From Roseateles sp. (GTDB lineage: Bacteria > Pseudomonadota > Gammaproteobacteria > Burkholderiales > Burkholderiaceae), in the NCBI GenBank assembly GCA_019232985.1, contig JAFAMW010000030.1:1-64000 (forward strand): DNA of 64,000 nt, in the 5' to 3' direction. Under the pieces are notes generated by a model. It saw nothing but the letters and a program-made list of their open reading frames with translations, had not been told where the DNA came from and did not search any database. A program made the position numbers and the translations under genes. Numbering within the stretch: the first letter of the stretch is position 1; each line of letters begins with the position of its first letter. Of the stretch, positions 15,327 through 23,598 are shown one piece after another.

Positions 15327-16370
15327 TCAGTGCTGCGCGCTCATGCTGAGCCGGTCGCGGCCCGCGTGCTTGGCGATGTAGAGCGCCTCGTCGGCCGCCT
15401 GCATCAGCGCCTGCGGGCTCAGGAACGGGTGGGCCGGGCTCAGCGCCGTGAGGCCGATGCTGACGGTCAGCACCTTGGCGGCGTCGACGCCGGCCGCGTG
15501 GGCGAAGCCGAAGCCGCGGAAGTCCTCGCGCAGCTGCTCGAGCCGCGCCTGCGCCTCGGCGAGGCCGAAGTCGGGCAGCAGCGCGACGAACTCCTCGCCG
15601 CCGAGCCGCGCAACATGGTCGGTGTCCCGCTTGAAATGGCTCGCGAGCAGCTGGCCGAAGCGCTGCAGCACCGCGTCGCCGGCCGCCGCGCCGTAGAGCT
15701 CGTTGAACTTCTTGAAGTGGTCGAGGTCGAGCACGGCGAGCGCGAGCAGGCCGCGCTGGCGCTGCGCGCGCTTGAATTCGCGGCGTAGCGCCTCGTCGAA
15801 GTCGCGCCGGTTCGCGAGGCCCGTCAGCAGGTCGACGCGGCTCAGCGAGCCGAGCTCGCGGTTCTTCGCCTCGAGCGCGGCCTCGGCGCGCCGCAGCGCC
15901 TCCTGCTGGCGCTGGACCTCGGCGCGCAGCGCCTCGGCCTTGCCCTGCTCGTTGCGCAGCTGGCGCCACAGGCTTTCGTGGACGCGCGTGATCGACGCCG
16001 AGATCTGACGCAGCTCGGCGGGCTGGCTCGGCGCGTCGCCGAAGCGCGATTCGGGCGGCGGGTAGGTCGGGTCGAAGGCCTCGGAGTCGGCCGCGAGGCG
16101 GCGCAGCGGCTCGAGCACGAAGCGGTCGAGCACGAGCAGCAGCGCGAACGCGACGACCGCGAACACGACGATGTCGCGCGCGAGCCAGCCGAGCCAGACC
16201 GTCGCGCCGGCTGCCGCCGAAACGCCTTCGTCGTGGAAATGGACGGTCTCGAAAAAGGCCACGAGCCCGAGGCTGACCAGCCCCGCCACCATGACCATGC
16301 GCCTGCGCATGGAGCCCATGGGCAGCGATGAGTCGGACGTATCGGTGTCGATATAGCCGGGATGGCTCAA
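15327..16370 (-). CDS. membrane diguanylate cyclase (GGDEF)
   Basis: The 347-residue protein has two membrane segments (MVMVAGLVSLGLVAFFETV and IVVFAVVAFALLLVLDRFV) flanking a short periplasmic loop. A coiled coil rich in E/Q/A/R follows (about residues 125-175), then a GGDEF domain whose signature is GGEEF. The product-inhibition site RxxD is present as RDTD, five residues before GGEEF, so the enzyme should make c-di-GMP under feedback control. Alternative starts exist at residues 18 and 21. It is divergent from the sox regulator and shares their intergenic region. Confidence 0.92.
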   Translation of the reverse strand: MSHPGYIDTDTSDSSLPMGSMRRRMVMVAGLVSLGLVAFFETVHFHDEGVSAAAGATVWLGWLARDIVVFAVVAFALLLVLDRFVLEPLRRLAADSEAFDPTYPPPESRFGDAPSQPAELRQISASITRVHESLWRQLRNEQGKAEALRAEVQRQQEALRRAEAALEAKNRELGSLSRVDLLTGLANRRDFDEALRREFKRAQRQRGLLALAVLDLDHFKKFNELYGAAAGDAVLQRFGQLLASHFKRDTDHVARLGGEEFVALLPDFGLAEAQARLEQLREDFRGFGFAHAAGVDAAKVLTVSIGLTALSPAHPFLSPQALMQAADEALYIAKHAGRDRLSMSAQH

Positions 16371-16478
16371 GCCGTGACCCCCGTTTCGGACGCGCTTGTA
16401 AAGATTCTGCCCGGCGAGCGCCGACGCAGGCTGTCAGGAAGCCAAGGGAAACCCCGAAACCCGCGCCCGAGCTTTCCC

Positions 16479-16514
16479 TATAAATTAGCAGTTACTAATA
16501 TATGAATCAGTAAC
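16479..16514 (+). promoter_or_regulatory. promoter -10 and operator of the sox regulator gene
   Basis: TATAAAT (16479-16485) is a good -10 box in an AT-rich patch. Just behind it GTTACT (16491-16496) and AGTAAC (16509-16514) form a perfect inverted repeat with a 12-base spacer. The repeat overlaps the transcription start zone, 15 bases before the ArsR-type gene. This is where an autoregulating ArsR repressor would bind. No convincing -35 is visible. The assignment of the binder is inference from position. Confidence 0.55.
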
Positions 16515-16528
16515 GCGCCGATCCCCGC

Positions 16529-16888
16529 ATGAGCACCGCCGCCCCCGCCGAAGCCGAACGCGTCTACGCAGCCGCCGCGCAGATCTTCCTGACGCTCGGC
16601 ACGCCGCAGCGCCTGCGCATCCTGAGCAGCCTGTGCCAGGGCGAGAAGTCGGTGAACGCGCTCGTCGCCGAGACCAACACGACGCAATCGAACGTCTCGC
16701 AGCACCTCGCGCACCTGTACCGCGCTGGCCTCGTCGCGCGGCGCCGCGTCGCCCAGCAGGTCTTCTACCGGATCCATAACGAGCGCGCGGCGATGCTGTG
16801 CCGCGCCGTGTGCACGCAGGTCGCGATCGAGCTCGACGACCCCGACGCCGTGCCGCCCGGCGAGCGCCTGCTGACCCCGCACGAGTGA
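16529..16888 (+). CDS. ArsR-family regulator of the sox cluster (SoxR/SqrR/BigR-like)
   Basis: The 119-residue winged-helix protein has the recognition helix TTQSNVSQHLAHLYRAGLV. It carries three cysteines, C36 (ILSSLCQGEKS) and C91 and C95 (MLCRAVCTQ). The classical arsenic-binding CVCDLC is absent. A cysteine in the second helix and another near the C-terminal helix match the pair that senses persulfide in SqrR/BigR/YgaV-type repressors, so sulfur-responsive derepression of sox is likely. It lies 12 bases before soxC on the same strand. Confidence 0.85.
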   Translation: MSTAAPAEAERVYAAAAQIFLTLGTPQRLRILSSLCQGEKSVNALVAETNTTQSNVSQHLAHLYRAGLVARRRVAQQVFYRIHNERAAMLCRAVCTQVAIELDDPDAVPPGERLLTPHE

Positions 16889-16900
16889 AGAAAACGCGCC

Positions 16901-18268
16901 ATGGCGTCGACCGATGATTCCGCCCGCCCGGGCCGCCTGATCAAGGCGCCCGAACACCTGCTCACTCGCGAGCAGATCGCCACGCCGGCGGCCGCGCGGC
17001 GCGGCTTCCTGCGCGCCGCGATGGCCGCGGCCGGCGCGCTCGCCGGCGCCCACGCGCGCGGCCAGGCCAACCCGGTGCCGGCCGAGGGCGGCGACCCGAA
17101 CATCCTCACCCTGCCCGAGCATTCGCGCGCGCTCGGCCAGCCGGTCGCGAGCTCGGGCTACGGCCAGCCCTCGCGCTTCGAGGCGAACCTGCAGCGCCGC
17201 TCGAGCCCGGGCCTGACGCAGACGCGCCAGGCCTCGGTGTCGTTCGCGCCGCTGCAGGGCCTGTTCGGCATCGTCACGCCGAGCGGCCTGCACTTCGAGC
17301 GCCACCACCAGGGCTGGTGGGACGTCGACCCGAGCAAACACCGCTTCATGGTCAACGGCTCGGACGACAGGATGCTCGCGCGGACTATGGTGTTCACCAT
17401 GGACGAGCTGATGCGCCTGCCCGCCGTGTCGCGCTTCCACTTCATCGAGTGCGGCGCGAACACCGGCATGGAATGGGGCAACGTCGCCGTGCCGACCGTG
17501 CAGTACACGCACGGCATGCTCAGCTGCTCGGAGTTCACCGGCGTGCGCCTGATCGACGTGCTCGAGATGTGCGGCTACGACAAGAAGCGCGCGCGCTTCG
17601 TGCTCGCCGAGGGCGCCGACGGCTCGTCGATGACGCGCACGATCCCGATCGAGCTGATCGCGAGCGGCGAGGTCCTGCTCGCCTACGGCCAGAACGGCGA
17701 GATGCTGCGCCCCGAGAACGGCTACCCGCTGCGCCTCGTCGTGCCCGGCGTGCAGGGCGTGTCCTGGGTCAAGTACCTGCGCCGCGTCGAGGTCGGCGAC
17801 ATGCCCTATGCAACCAAGGACGAGGACGTCCACTACGTCGACCTGATGCCCGACGGCCAGCACCGCCAGTACACCTCGATCCAGGAGGTCAAGAGCGTCG
17901 TCGCGACGCCGAGCGGCGGCCAGGTCCTGCTCGACCAGGGCTTCTATTCGATCTCGGGCCTCGCGTGGTCGGGGCGCGGCGCGATCAGGCGCGTCGACGT
18001 GTCGGTCGACGGCGGGCGCAACTGGCGCGAGGCGCAGCTGCAGGGCCCGGTCATGCGCAAATGCCTGACGCGCTTCGCGCTGCCCTGGGTCTGGGACGGC
18101 AAGCCCGCGCTCGTGATGAGCCGCGCGACCGACGAGACCGGCCAGGTCCAGCCGACCTACGCGGCGCTGCGCGCGGTGCGCGGCAAGCGCTCGATCTATC
18201 ACAACAACGCGATCCAGACCTGGTGGGTGACCGAGAGCGGGGAGGTCAAGAATGTCCAGCTCTCGTAA
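16901..18268 (+). CDS. soxC: sulfane dehydrogenase molybdenum subunit SoxC
   Basis: The 455-residue protein has a twin-arginine export signal (AARRGFLRAAMAAAGALAGA). It has the oxidoreductase molybdopterin-binding domain with Moco-ligand C209 in LSCSEFTGVRLIDV, and the C-terminal dimerisation domain. SoxC pairs with cytochrome SoxD and oxidises the SoxY-bound sulfane sulfur, raising the electron yield of thiosulfate oxidation. Typical length. It overlaps soxD by 17 bases. Its presence predicts complete oxidation to sulfate without storing sulfur globules. Confidence 0.95.
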   Translation: MASTDDSARPGRLIKAPEHLLTREQIATPAAARRGFLRAAMAAAGALAGAHARGQANPVPAEGGDPNILTLPEHSRALGQPVASSGYGQPSRFEANLQRRSSPGLTQTRQASVSFAPLQGLFGIVTPSGLHFERHHQGWWDVDPSKHRFMVNGSDDRMLARTMVFTMDELMRLPAVSRFHFIECGANTGMEWGNVAVPTVQYTHGMLSCSEFTGVRLIDVLEMCGYDKKRARFVLAEGADGSSMTRTIPIELIASGEVLLAYGQNGEMLRPENGYPLRLVVPGVQGVSWVKYLRRVEVGDMPYATKDEDVHYVDLMPDGQHRQYTSIQEVKSVVATPSGGQVLLDQGFYSISGLAWSGRGAIRRVDVSVDGGRNWREAQLQGPVMRKCLTRFALPWVWDGKPALVMSRATDETGQVQPTYAALRAVRGKRSIYHNNAIQTWWVTESGEVKNVQLS

Positions 18269-19328
18269 GACGCGCGTCGCGCTGCTGCTGGCGACGCTGC
18301 TCGCCGCGGCTCTGGCCGGCCGCGTCGACGCCGCGCCCGAGGCGAGCCCCTACCCCGGCATCGGCCGCACCGCGACGCCGGCCGAAGTGAAGGCCTGGGA
18401 CATCGAGGTGCGCCCCGACTTCCGCGGCCTGCCCAAGGGCCGCGGCACGGTGGCCCAGGGCCAGGACCTGTGGGAGGCCAAGTGCGCGGGCTGCCACGGC
18501 GTCTTCGGCGAGTCGAACGAGGTCTTCATGCCGCTGATCGGCGGCACGACCCAGGACGACATCAGGACCGGCCATGTCGCGCGCCTGCTCGACCCGGCCT
18601 ACCCGGGCCGCACGACGCTCATGAAGGTCTCGCATATCTCCACGCTGTGGGACTACATCCACCGCGCGATGCCGTGGACCGCGCCCAAGAGCCTGTCGAG
18701 CGACGAGGTCTACGCGGTCACCGCCTACCTGCTCTCGCTCGCCGACGTGCTGCCGGCCGACGGCGAGCTGTCGGACCAGAACATCGCGGCGGTCCAGCAG
18801 CGCCTGCCGAACCGCAAGGGCAAGACCTTCGCGCACGACCTGTGGCCCGGCGCCGAGTTCGGCGGCACGGCCGAGCCCGACGTGCAGGGCTCGGCGTGCA
18901 TGCACGACTGCGCGACCGAGACCCGCGTCGCGTCGCTGCTGCCCGACTTCGCGCGCAACAACAACGGCAACCTCGCCGAACAGCAGCGCCTCGTCGGCCC
19001 GCAGCGCGGCGTCGACACGGCGCCGCCGGCGCCGCAGCCGTCCGCGGCGGCGAGCGCTGCGGGTGCCGCGACGGGCGCGCAGGTCGCCGAACTGCTGACC
19101 AGGAACGCCTGCTTCGCCTGCCACCAGATCGACGCCAAGCTCGTCGGCCCCGCCTTCAGGGACGTCGCGGCCAAGTACCGGGGGCAGACGTGCGACGACT
19201 ACATCAAGCGCATCCGCGCGGGCAGCAGCGGCCGCTGGGGCGGGCCGGTGCCGATGCCGCCGCAGACGCTTCCCCAGGCGGACCTCGAGGCCATAGCCGG
19301 CTGGCTCGCCGCCGGCGCGCCGCATTGA
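18252..19328 (+). CDS. soxD: diheme cytochrome c subunit SoxD
   Basis: The 358-residue secreted protein has a signal peptide (VALLLATLLAAALAGRVDA) and two c-type haem sites: CAGCH at 78-82 and CFACH at 287-291. A proline/alanine linker precedes the second cytochrome domain. The first domain has the SoxD pattern WEAKCAGCHGVFGESNEVF. It is the electron-accepting partner of SoxC. The start lies inside the end of soxC, consistent with translational coupling. Confidence 0.94.
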   Translation: MSSSRKTRVALLLATLLAAALAGRVDAAPEASPYPGIGRTATPAEVKAWDIEVRPDFRGLPKGRGTVAQGQDLWEAKCAGCHGVFGESNEVFMPLIGGTTQDDIRTGHVARLLDPAYPGRTTLMKVSHISTLWDYIHRAMPWTAPKSLSSDEVYAVTAYLLSLADVLPADGELSDQNIAAVQQRLPNRKGKTFAHDLWPGAEFGGTAEPDVQGSACMHDCATETRVASLLPDFARNNNGNLAEQQRLVGPQRGVDTAPPAPQPSAAASAAGAATGAQVAELLTRNACFACHQIDAKLVGPAFRDVAAKYRGQTCDDYIKRIRAGSSGRWGGPVPMPPQTLPQADLEAIAGWLAAGAPH

Positions 19329-19363
19329 GGTCTAATTCATAGTTCTGCAAGGAGACGAAAAGC

Positions 19364-19825
19364 ATGAGGAATCGCCGCGAAGTCATCGGGCACAGCGCCA
19401 CGGTCGCCGTGCTGCTGGCCGGTGCCGGCTGGCTGCCGCGCCTCGCGAGTGCCGAGGCACTGCCCCATGGCGCGTTCGACGCGAAGACGCTCGACGAGTT
19501 CTACAAGACGCTCGGCGCGGCCAAGCCAGCCGAGAGCAACCTCGTCACGCTGGTCGCGCCCGAGATCGCCGAGAACGGCGCGGTCGTGCGCATGCGCGTC
19601 GCGACGACGGCGCCCAACGTCAAGAAGCTGCTGCTGCTGATCGAGAAGAACCCGAACGTGCTATCGGCCTCGTTCGACGTGAGCCCCGCGATCGAGCCGG
19701 ACTTCCAGGTCAACGTGAAGATGGGCCAGACCTCGAGCGTCTACGCCGTCGCGCTGACGACCGACAACAAGGTCCTGTTCGCGCAGAAGGAAGTCAAGGT
19801 TACCTTGGGCGGATGTGGCGGTTGA
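19364..19825 (+). CDS. soxY: sulfur-carrier protein SoxY
   Basis: The 153-residue protein has a Tat-like signal (RNRREVIGHSATVAVLLAGAG) and ends in the swinging-arm motif GGCGG. Its cysteine (C151) carries the sulfur intermediate during thiosulfate oxidation. SoxY has no cytoplasmic thiol chemistry of its own and works as a heterodimer with SoxZ. An AAGGAGA ribosome site precedes the ATG. Confidence 0.96.
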   Translation: MRNRREVIGHSATVAVLLAGAGWLPRLASAEALPHGAFDAKTLDEFYKTLGAAKPAESNLVTLVAPEIAENGAVVRMRVATTAPNVKKLLLLIEKNPNVLSASFDVSPAIEPDFQVNVKMGQTSSVYAVALTTDNKVLFAQKEVKVTLGGCGG

Positions 19826-19868
19826 TCGCCGCTTGTCCCGCCCCTGAAAACGAATACGGAGAACCGAA

Positions 19869-20180
19869 ATGCCCGATCCGATGCGAATCCGCGCCCAGTC
19901 GCAAGGCGGCAACGCCGTCGTGCGCGTGCTGATGGCCCACGAGATGGAGACCGGCCAGCGCAAGGATGCGAGCGGCAAGATCATCCCGGCCTGGTACATC
20001 ACCGACGTGACGGCCGAGCTCAACGGCAAGCCGGTGTTCAGCGTCCAATGGGGCCCCTCGGTGTCGAAGAACCCGTTCATGCAGTTCACGGTCAAGGGCG
20101 CGAAGGCCGGCGACAAGATCACGATCGAATGGCAGGACAACCACGGCGACAAGCGCGCCGACGAGGCCGTCGTCTCGTAA
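19869..20180 (+). CDS. soxZ: sulfur-carrier complex subunit SoxZ
   Basis: The 103-residue immunoglobulin-like protein (MRIRAQSQGGNAVVRVLMAHEMETGQ start region; VSKNPFMQFTVKGAKAGD middle) matches SoxZ. It lacks a signal peptide, as usual, since it is exported bound to SoxY. It follows soxY by 43 bases and is the scaffold half of the SoxYZ carrier. Confidence 0.95.
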   Translation: MPDPMRIRAQSQGGNAVVRVLMAHEMETGQRKDASGKIIPAWYITDVTAELNGKPVFSVQWGPSVSKNPFMQFTVKGAKAGDKITIEWQDNHGDKRADEAVVS

Positions 20181-20237
20181 GCCGTTCGCCCGGCCGCCCG
20201 CCGCGGCGGCCGCGTCCCCGTCCCGAGGAGACACGCC

Positions 20238-21059
20238 ATGCGCATGCCCCGACTCCTGCCGCTCGCGCTGCTCAGCGTGGCGGCCCTCCTCGCCGGTCCA
20301 GCCGCGCAGGCGCAGCAGACCGACAAGAAGGTCAGCGACGCGATCGCCGAGTACCGCGCGATGCTCGCCGACGGCAACCCGGCCGAGCTGTTCGAGGCCA
20401 AGGGCGAGGAGCTCTGGAAGACGCCACGCGGCCCCAAGCAGGCCACGCTCCAGCAATGCGACCTCGGCAAGGGCGCCGGCGTCGTCAAGGGCGCATTCGT
20501 CGAGCTGCCGCGTTACTTCGCCGACACCGGCCGCGTCCAGGACCTCGAGTCGCGCCTGCTGACCTGCATGGCGACGCTGCAGGGTTTCGACGCGCAGGCG
20601 ATCGCCGCGACGCCGTTCGGCAAGGGCGAGCAGGCGACGCTCGAGAACCTCGTCGCGTGGATCGCATCGGAGTCGGCCGGCCTGAAGTTCGCGGTGCCGC
20701 AGCAGCACCCGGCCGAGCGCCGCATGTACGCGATCGGCGAGAAGCTCTTCTACTACCGCGCCGGCCCCTACGACTTCTCGTGCGCGACCTGCCACGGCGA
20801 GGCGGGCCGCCGCATCCGCTTGCAGGACCTGCCGGCGCTGAACGGCAACCCCGGCGACGGCGTCGGCTTCGCGGCCTGGCCCGCCTACCGCGTGTCGAGC
20901 GGCGAGCTCTGGGGCCTGCAGCGCCGCCTCAACGACTGCTTCCGCCAGCAGCGCTTCCCCTACCCCGGCTACGCGTCGGACGCGACGATCGCGCTCGCCA
21001 CCTATATGGGCGTGAACAGCCAGGGCGCCGTCAATATCGCGCCCGCGCTCAAGCGCTAA
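20238..21059 (+). CDS. soxA: L-cysteine S-thiosulfotransferase subunit SoxA (monohaem type)
   Basis: The 273-residue exported protein has a signal peptide (LLPLALLSVAALLAGPAAQAQ) and one haem site, CATCH at 182-186. The N-terminal half keeps single cysteines C74 and C110 where diheme SoxA has its first haem, so this is the one-haem form with a likely disulfide. C234 in LNDCFRQQRFPYPG is the modified-cysteine haem ligand at the active site. With SoxX it attaches thiosulfate to SoxY. Confidence 0.94.
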   Translation: MRMPRLLPLALLSVAALLAGPAAQAQQTDKKVSDAIAEYRAMLADGNPAELFEAKGEELWKTPRGPKQATLQQCDLGKGAGVVKGAFVELPRYFADTGRVQDLESRLLTCMATLQGFDAQAIAATPFGKGEQATLENLVAWIASESAGLKFAVPQQHPAERRMYAIGEKLFYYRAGPYDFSCATCHGEAGRRIRLQDLPALNGNPGDGVGFAAWPAYRVSSGELWGLQRRLNDCFRQQRFPYPGYASDATIALATYMGVNSQGAVNIAPALKR

Positions 21060-21069
21060 GGAGGCCCGC

Positions 21070-21744
21070 ATGAAGCAACGCAACGCATTCATCGTCGCCG
21101 GCGGCGCCGTCGCGCTCGCCGCCGCGGCGCTGGCCGCCTGCGCCGGCACCGCGTCGAGCGGCGCGCCCGCCGCCCCGGCCTTCGACGTCAATGCCGCGAC
21201 CCAGACGACGCTGCAGAGCTCGTTCGCGGCCAAGGGCCAGGCCGGGCTCGACCGGATCCAGCAGGACGAGGTCCAGCAGGCCTGCTCGGGCCCGAACCCG
21301 CCGCCGCCCGAGCTCGCCGCCAAGCTCGCGGCCGCGCAGGCCGCGACCGTCAAGTACCCGGCCGACGGCCGCTGGCTCGGCGACTGGAAGGCCGGCGAGA
21401 AGCTCGCCCAGGACGGCCGTGGCAAGACCTGGAGCGACCCGGCCGACAAGCCCGGCGGCGGCAACTGCTACAACTGCCACCAGATCACCAAGGCCGAGAT
21501 TTCCTTCGGCACGATCGGCCCGAGCCTGTACCACTACGGCAAGCTGCGCGGCGTGAGCGACCCGAATTCGCCCGAAGCCAAGCCGATGCTCGAGTACACC
21601 TGGGCCAAGCTGTGGAACGCGAAAGCGACCAACGTCTGCTCGAACATGCCGCGCTTCGGCCACGAGGCGCTGCTCGACGAGGGCCAGCTGCGCGACCTGA
21701 TGGCGCTGCTGCTCGACCCGAAGTCCCCCGTCAACGCCGACTGA
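21070..21744 (+). CDS. soxX: c-type cytochrome SoxX
   Basis: The 224-residue protein has an N-terminal hydrophobic segment ending in LAAC (C24), which fits either a lipoprotein signal or a standard signal peptide. The haem site is CYNCH (133-137), with Met193 in SNMPRFG as the probable axial ligand. It is longer than the shortest SoxX forms, with an extra N-terminal region of about 90 residues. It takes electrons from the SoxA-catalysed step. It starts 10 bases after soxA. Confidence 0.93.
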   Translation: MKQRNAFIVAGGAVALAAAALAACAGTASSGAPAAPAFDVNAATQTTLQSSFAAKGQAGLDRIQQDEVQQACSGPNPPPPELAAKLAAAQAATVKYPADGRWLGDWKAGEKLAQDGRGKTWSDPADKPGGGNCYNCHQITKAEISFGTIGPSLYHYGKLRGVSDPNSPEAKPMLEYTWAKLWNAKATNVCSNMPRFGHEALLDEGQLRDLMALLLDPKSPVNAD

Positions 21745-21757
21745 GGCCGCCGCCCGC

Positions 21758-23485
21758 ATGGACCGCCGCGACTTTCTTCAAGTGCTCGGCGCGGCCGCCA
21801 TGGCCGGTTTCGGCACCGGCCGCGCCGATGCGGCCGACACCGGGCTTTACGACGCCCCCGCGCCGTTCAGCGGCCCGGGCAGCGTCGCCCTGCTGCACCT
21901 GACCGACTGCCACGCCCAGCTCCAGCCGCTGTGGTTCCGCGAGCCGAGCGTGAACCTCGGCATCGCGGGCCAGCGCGGCCAATGGCCGCATCTGGTCGGC
22001 GCGAACCTGCTCGAGGCCGCGGGCCTCAAGCCCGGCACGGCCGAGGCCTACGCGTTCACCTGCCTCGACTTCGAGCACGCGGCGCGGCGCTACGGGCGCG
22101 TCGGCGGCTTCGCCCAGCTCGCGACGCTCGTGAAGAAGCTGCGCGCGAGCCGGCCCGGCGCGCTCCTGCTCGACGGCGGCGACACCTGGCAGGGCTCGGC
22201 GACGGCGCTGTGGACGCGCGGCGCCGACATGGTCGAGGCCTGCGAGCTGCTCGGCGTCGACGTGATGACCGGCCACTGGGAGTTCACCTACGGCCAGGCG
22301 CGCGTGCAGGAGCTCGTCGGCCAGCTCAAGGGCAAGATCGACTTCGTCGCGCAGAACGTCAAGACCCAGGACTTCGGCGACGACGTGTTCGCCGGCTACA
22401 GCTGGCGCGAGATCAACGGCGTGCCGGTCGCGATCATCGGCCAGGCCTTCCCGTACACGCCGATCGCGAACCCGCGCCATCTGGTCGCCGACTGGAGCTT
22501 CGGCATCCGCGAGCAGGAGCTGCAGGGACTCGTCGACCAGGTCCGCGCGAAGGGCGCGCAGCTCGTCGTGCTGCTGAGTCACAACGGCATGGACGTCGAC
22601 CTCAAGCTCGCGTCGCGCGTCAAGGGCCTCGACGCGATCCTCGGCGGCCATACCCACGACGGCGTGCCCGTGCCGGTCTGGGTCGGCGCGCCCGGCGGCG
22701 GCCGCACGCTCGTGACGAACGCGGGCAGCAACGGCAAGTTCCTCGGCGTGCTCGACGCGCGCGTCGCGAAGGGCCGCGCGCCCGAGCTCCACTACCGCCT
22801 GCTGCCGGTCTTCGCCGACCTGCTGCCGGCCGACGCGGCGATGCAGGGACTGATCGATCGCGTGCGCGCGCCGTTCGCGGCCAGGCTCGCCGAGCCGCTC
22901 GCCGTGAGCGACGGCCTGCTCTACCGGCGCGGCAACTTCAACGGCTCGTGGGACCAGCTGATCCTCGACGCGCTGCGCGAGGTGCAGGGCGCCGAGATCG
23001 CGTTCTCGCCGGGCTTCCGCTGGGGCACGAGCCTGCTGCCCGGCGACACGATCACGCGCGAGCGGCTGCTCGACCAGACCGCGATCACCTACCCGGCCGC
23101 GACGCTGACCGAGATGAGCGGCGCGCAGATCAAGGCCGTGCTCGAGGACGTCGCCGACAACCTGTTCAACCCCGACCCCTATTACCAGCAGGGCGGCGAC
23201 ATGGTCCGCGTCGGCGGCCTCGAATACCGCTGCACGCCCGAGGCCGCGATGGGTGCGCGCATCGACGCCATGCGCCTGAACGGCAAGCCGATCGACGCCG
23301 CCAAGACCTACAAGGTCGCGGGCTGGGCCTCGGTCCAGGAAGGCACGCAGGACGGCCGGCCGGTCTGGGAGCTCGTCGAGCAGTGGCTGAAGGCGCGCCC
23401 CGACGGCCATGTCGGCGCGCGCCGGCTCGAGACGCCCGCGCTGCAGGGCGCCGCGGGCGACCCCGGCATGACGGCTGCGGGCTAA
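21758..23485 (+). CDS. soxB: S-sulfosulfanyl-L-cysteine sulfohydrolase SoxB
   Basis: The 575-residue protein has a twin-arginine signal (MDRRDFLQVLGAAAMAGF). The two-domain 5'-nucleotidase fold has metal-binding motifs LHLTDCHAQ, LDGGDTWQGSA, GHWEFTYG, LLSHNGMDVD and GGHTHD. Two manganese ions at this site hydrolyse the sulfonate from SoxY as sulfate. It ends the sox run; the next gene begins about 75-110 bases later with a different type of content. Confidence 0.96.
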   Translation: MDRRDFLQVLGAAAMAGFGTGRADAADTGLYDAPAPFSGPGSVALLHLTDCHAQLQPLWFREPSVNLGIAGQRGQWPHLVGANLLEAAGLKPGTAEAYAFTCLDFEHAARRYGRVGGFAQLATLVKKLRASRPGALLLDGGDTWQGSATALWTRGADMVEACELLGVDVMTGHWEFTYGQARVQELVGQLKGKIDFVAQNVKTQDFGDDVFAGYSWREINGVPVAIIGQAFPYTPIANPRHLVADWSFGIREQELQGLVDQVRAKGAQLVVLLSHNGMDVDLKLASRVKGLDAILGGHTHDGVPVPVWVGAPGGGRTLVTNAGSNGKFLGVLDARVAKGRAPELHYRLLPVFADLLPADAAMQGLIDRVRAPFAARLAEPLAVSDGLLYRRGNFNGSWDQLILDALREVQGAEIAFSPGFRWGTSLLPGDTITRERLLDQTAITYPAATLTEMSGAQIKAVLEDVADNLFNPDPYYQQGGDMVRVGGLEYRCTPEAAMGARIDAMRLNGKPIDAAKTYKVAGWASVQEGTQDGRPVWELVEQWLKARPDGHVGARRLETPALQGAAGDPGMTAAG

Positions 23486-23562
23486 CCCTCAAGTTACACA
23501 TCACAGAACTCACGCAAACTGGTGCGTATGCGCGGCAAGCGCGGCGAACGGGGAGCGGATTC

Positions 23563-23598
23563 ATGGGATGGATGAGGACGCCAGGGCGGCGCCGATGA
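23563..23598 (+). CDS. candidate 11-codon leader peptide
   Basis: ATG at 23563 opens MGWMRTPGRRR and stops at TGA 23596-23598, which overlaps the probable ATG (23595) of the next gene as ATGA. GGGGAG at 23550-23554 sits 8 bases before this ATG. That spacing is better than for either possible start of the downstream gene. Translation of the leader could deliver ribosomes to the coupled start. It could also be chance, since the downstream frame also has an ATG at 23568. Confidence 0.35.
   Translation: MGWMRTPGRRR

Noticed and set aside
16901..23485. Horizontal transfer of the sox cluster
   Set aside because: Codon use and base composition look like the flanks and there is no mobility gene beside it, so there is no sequence sign of recent transfer.
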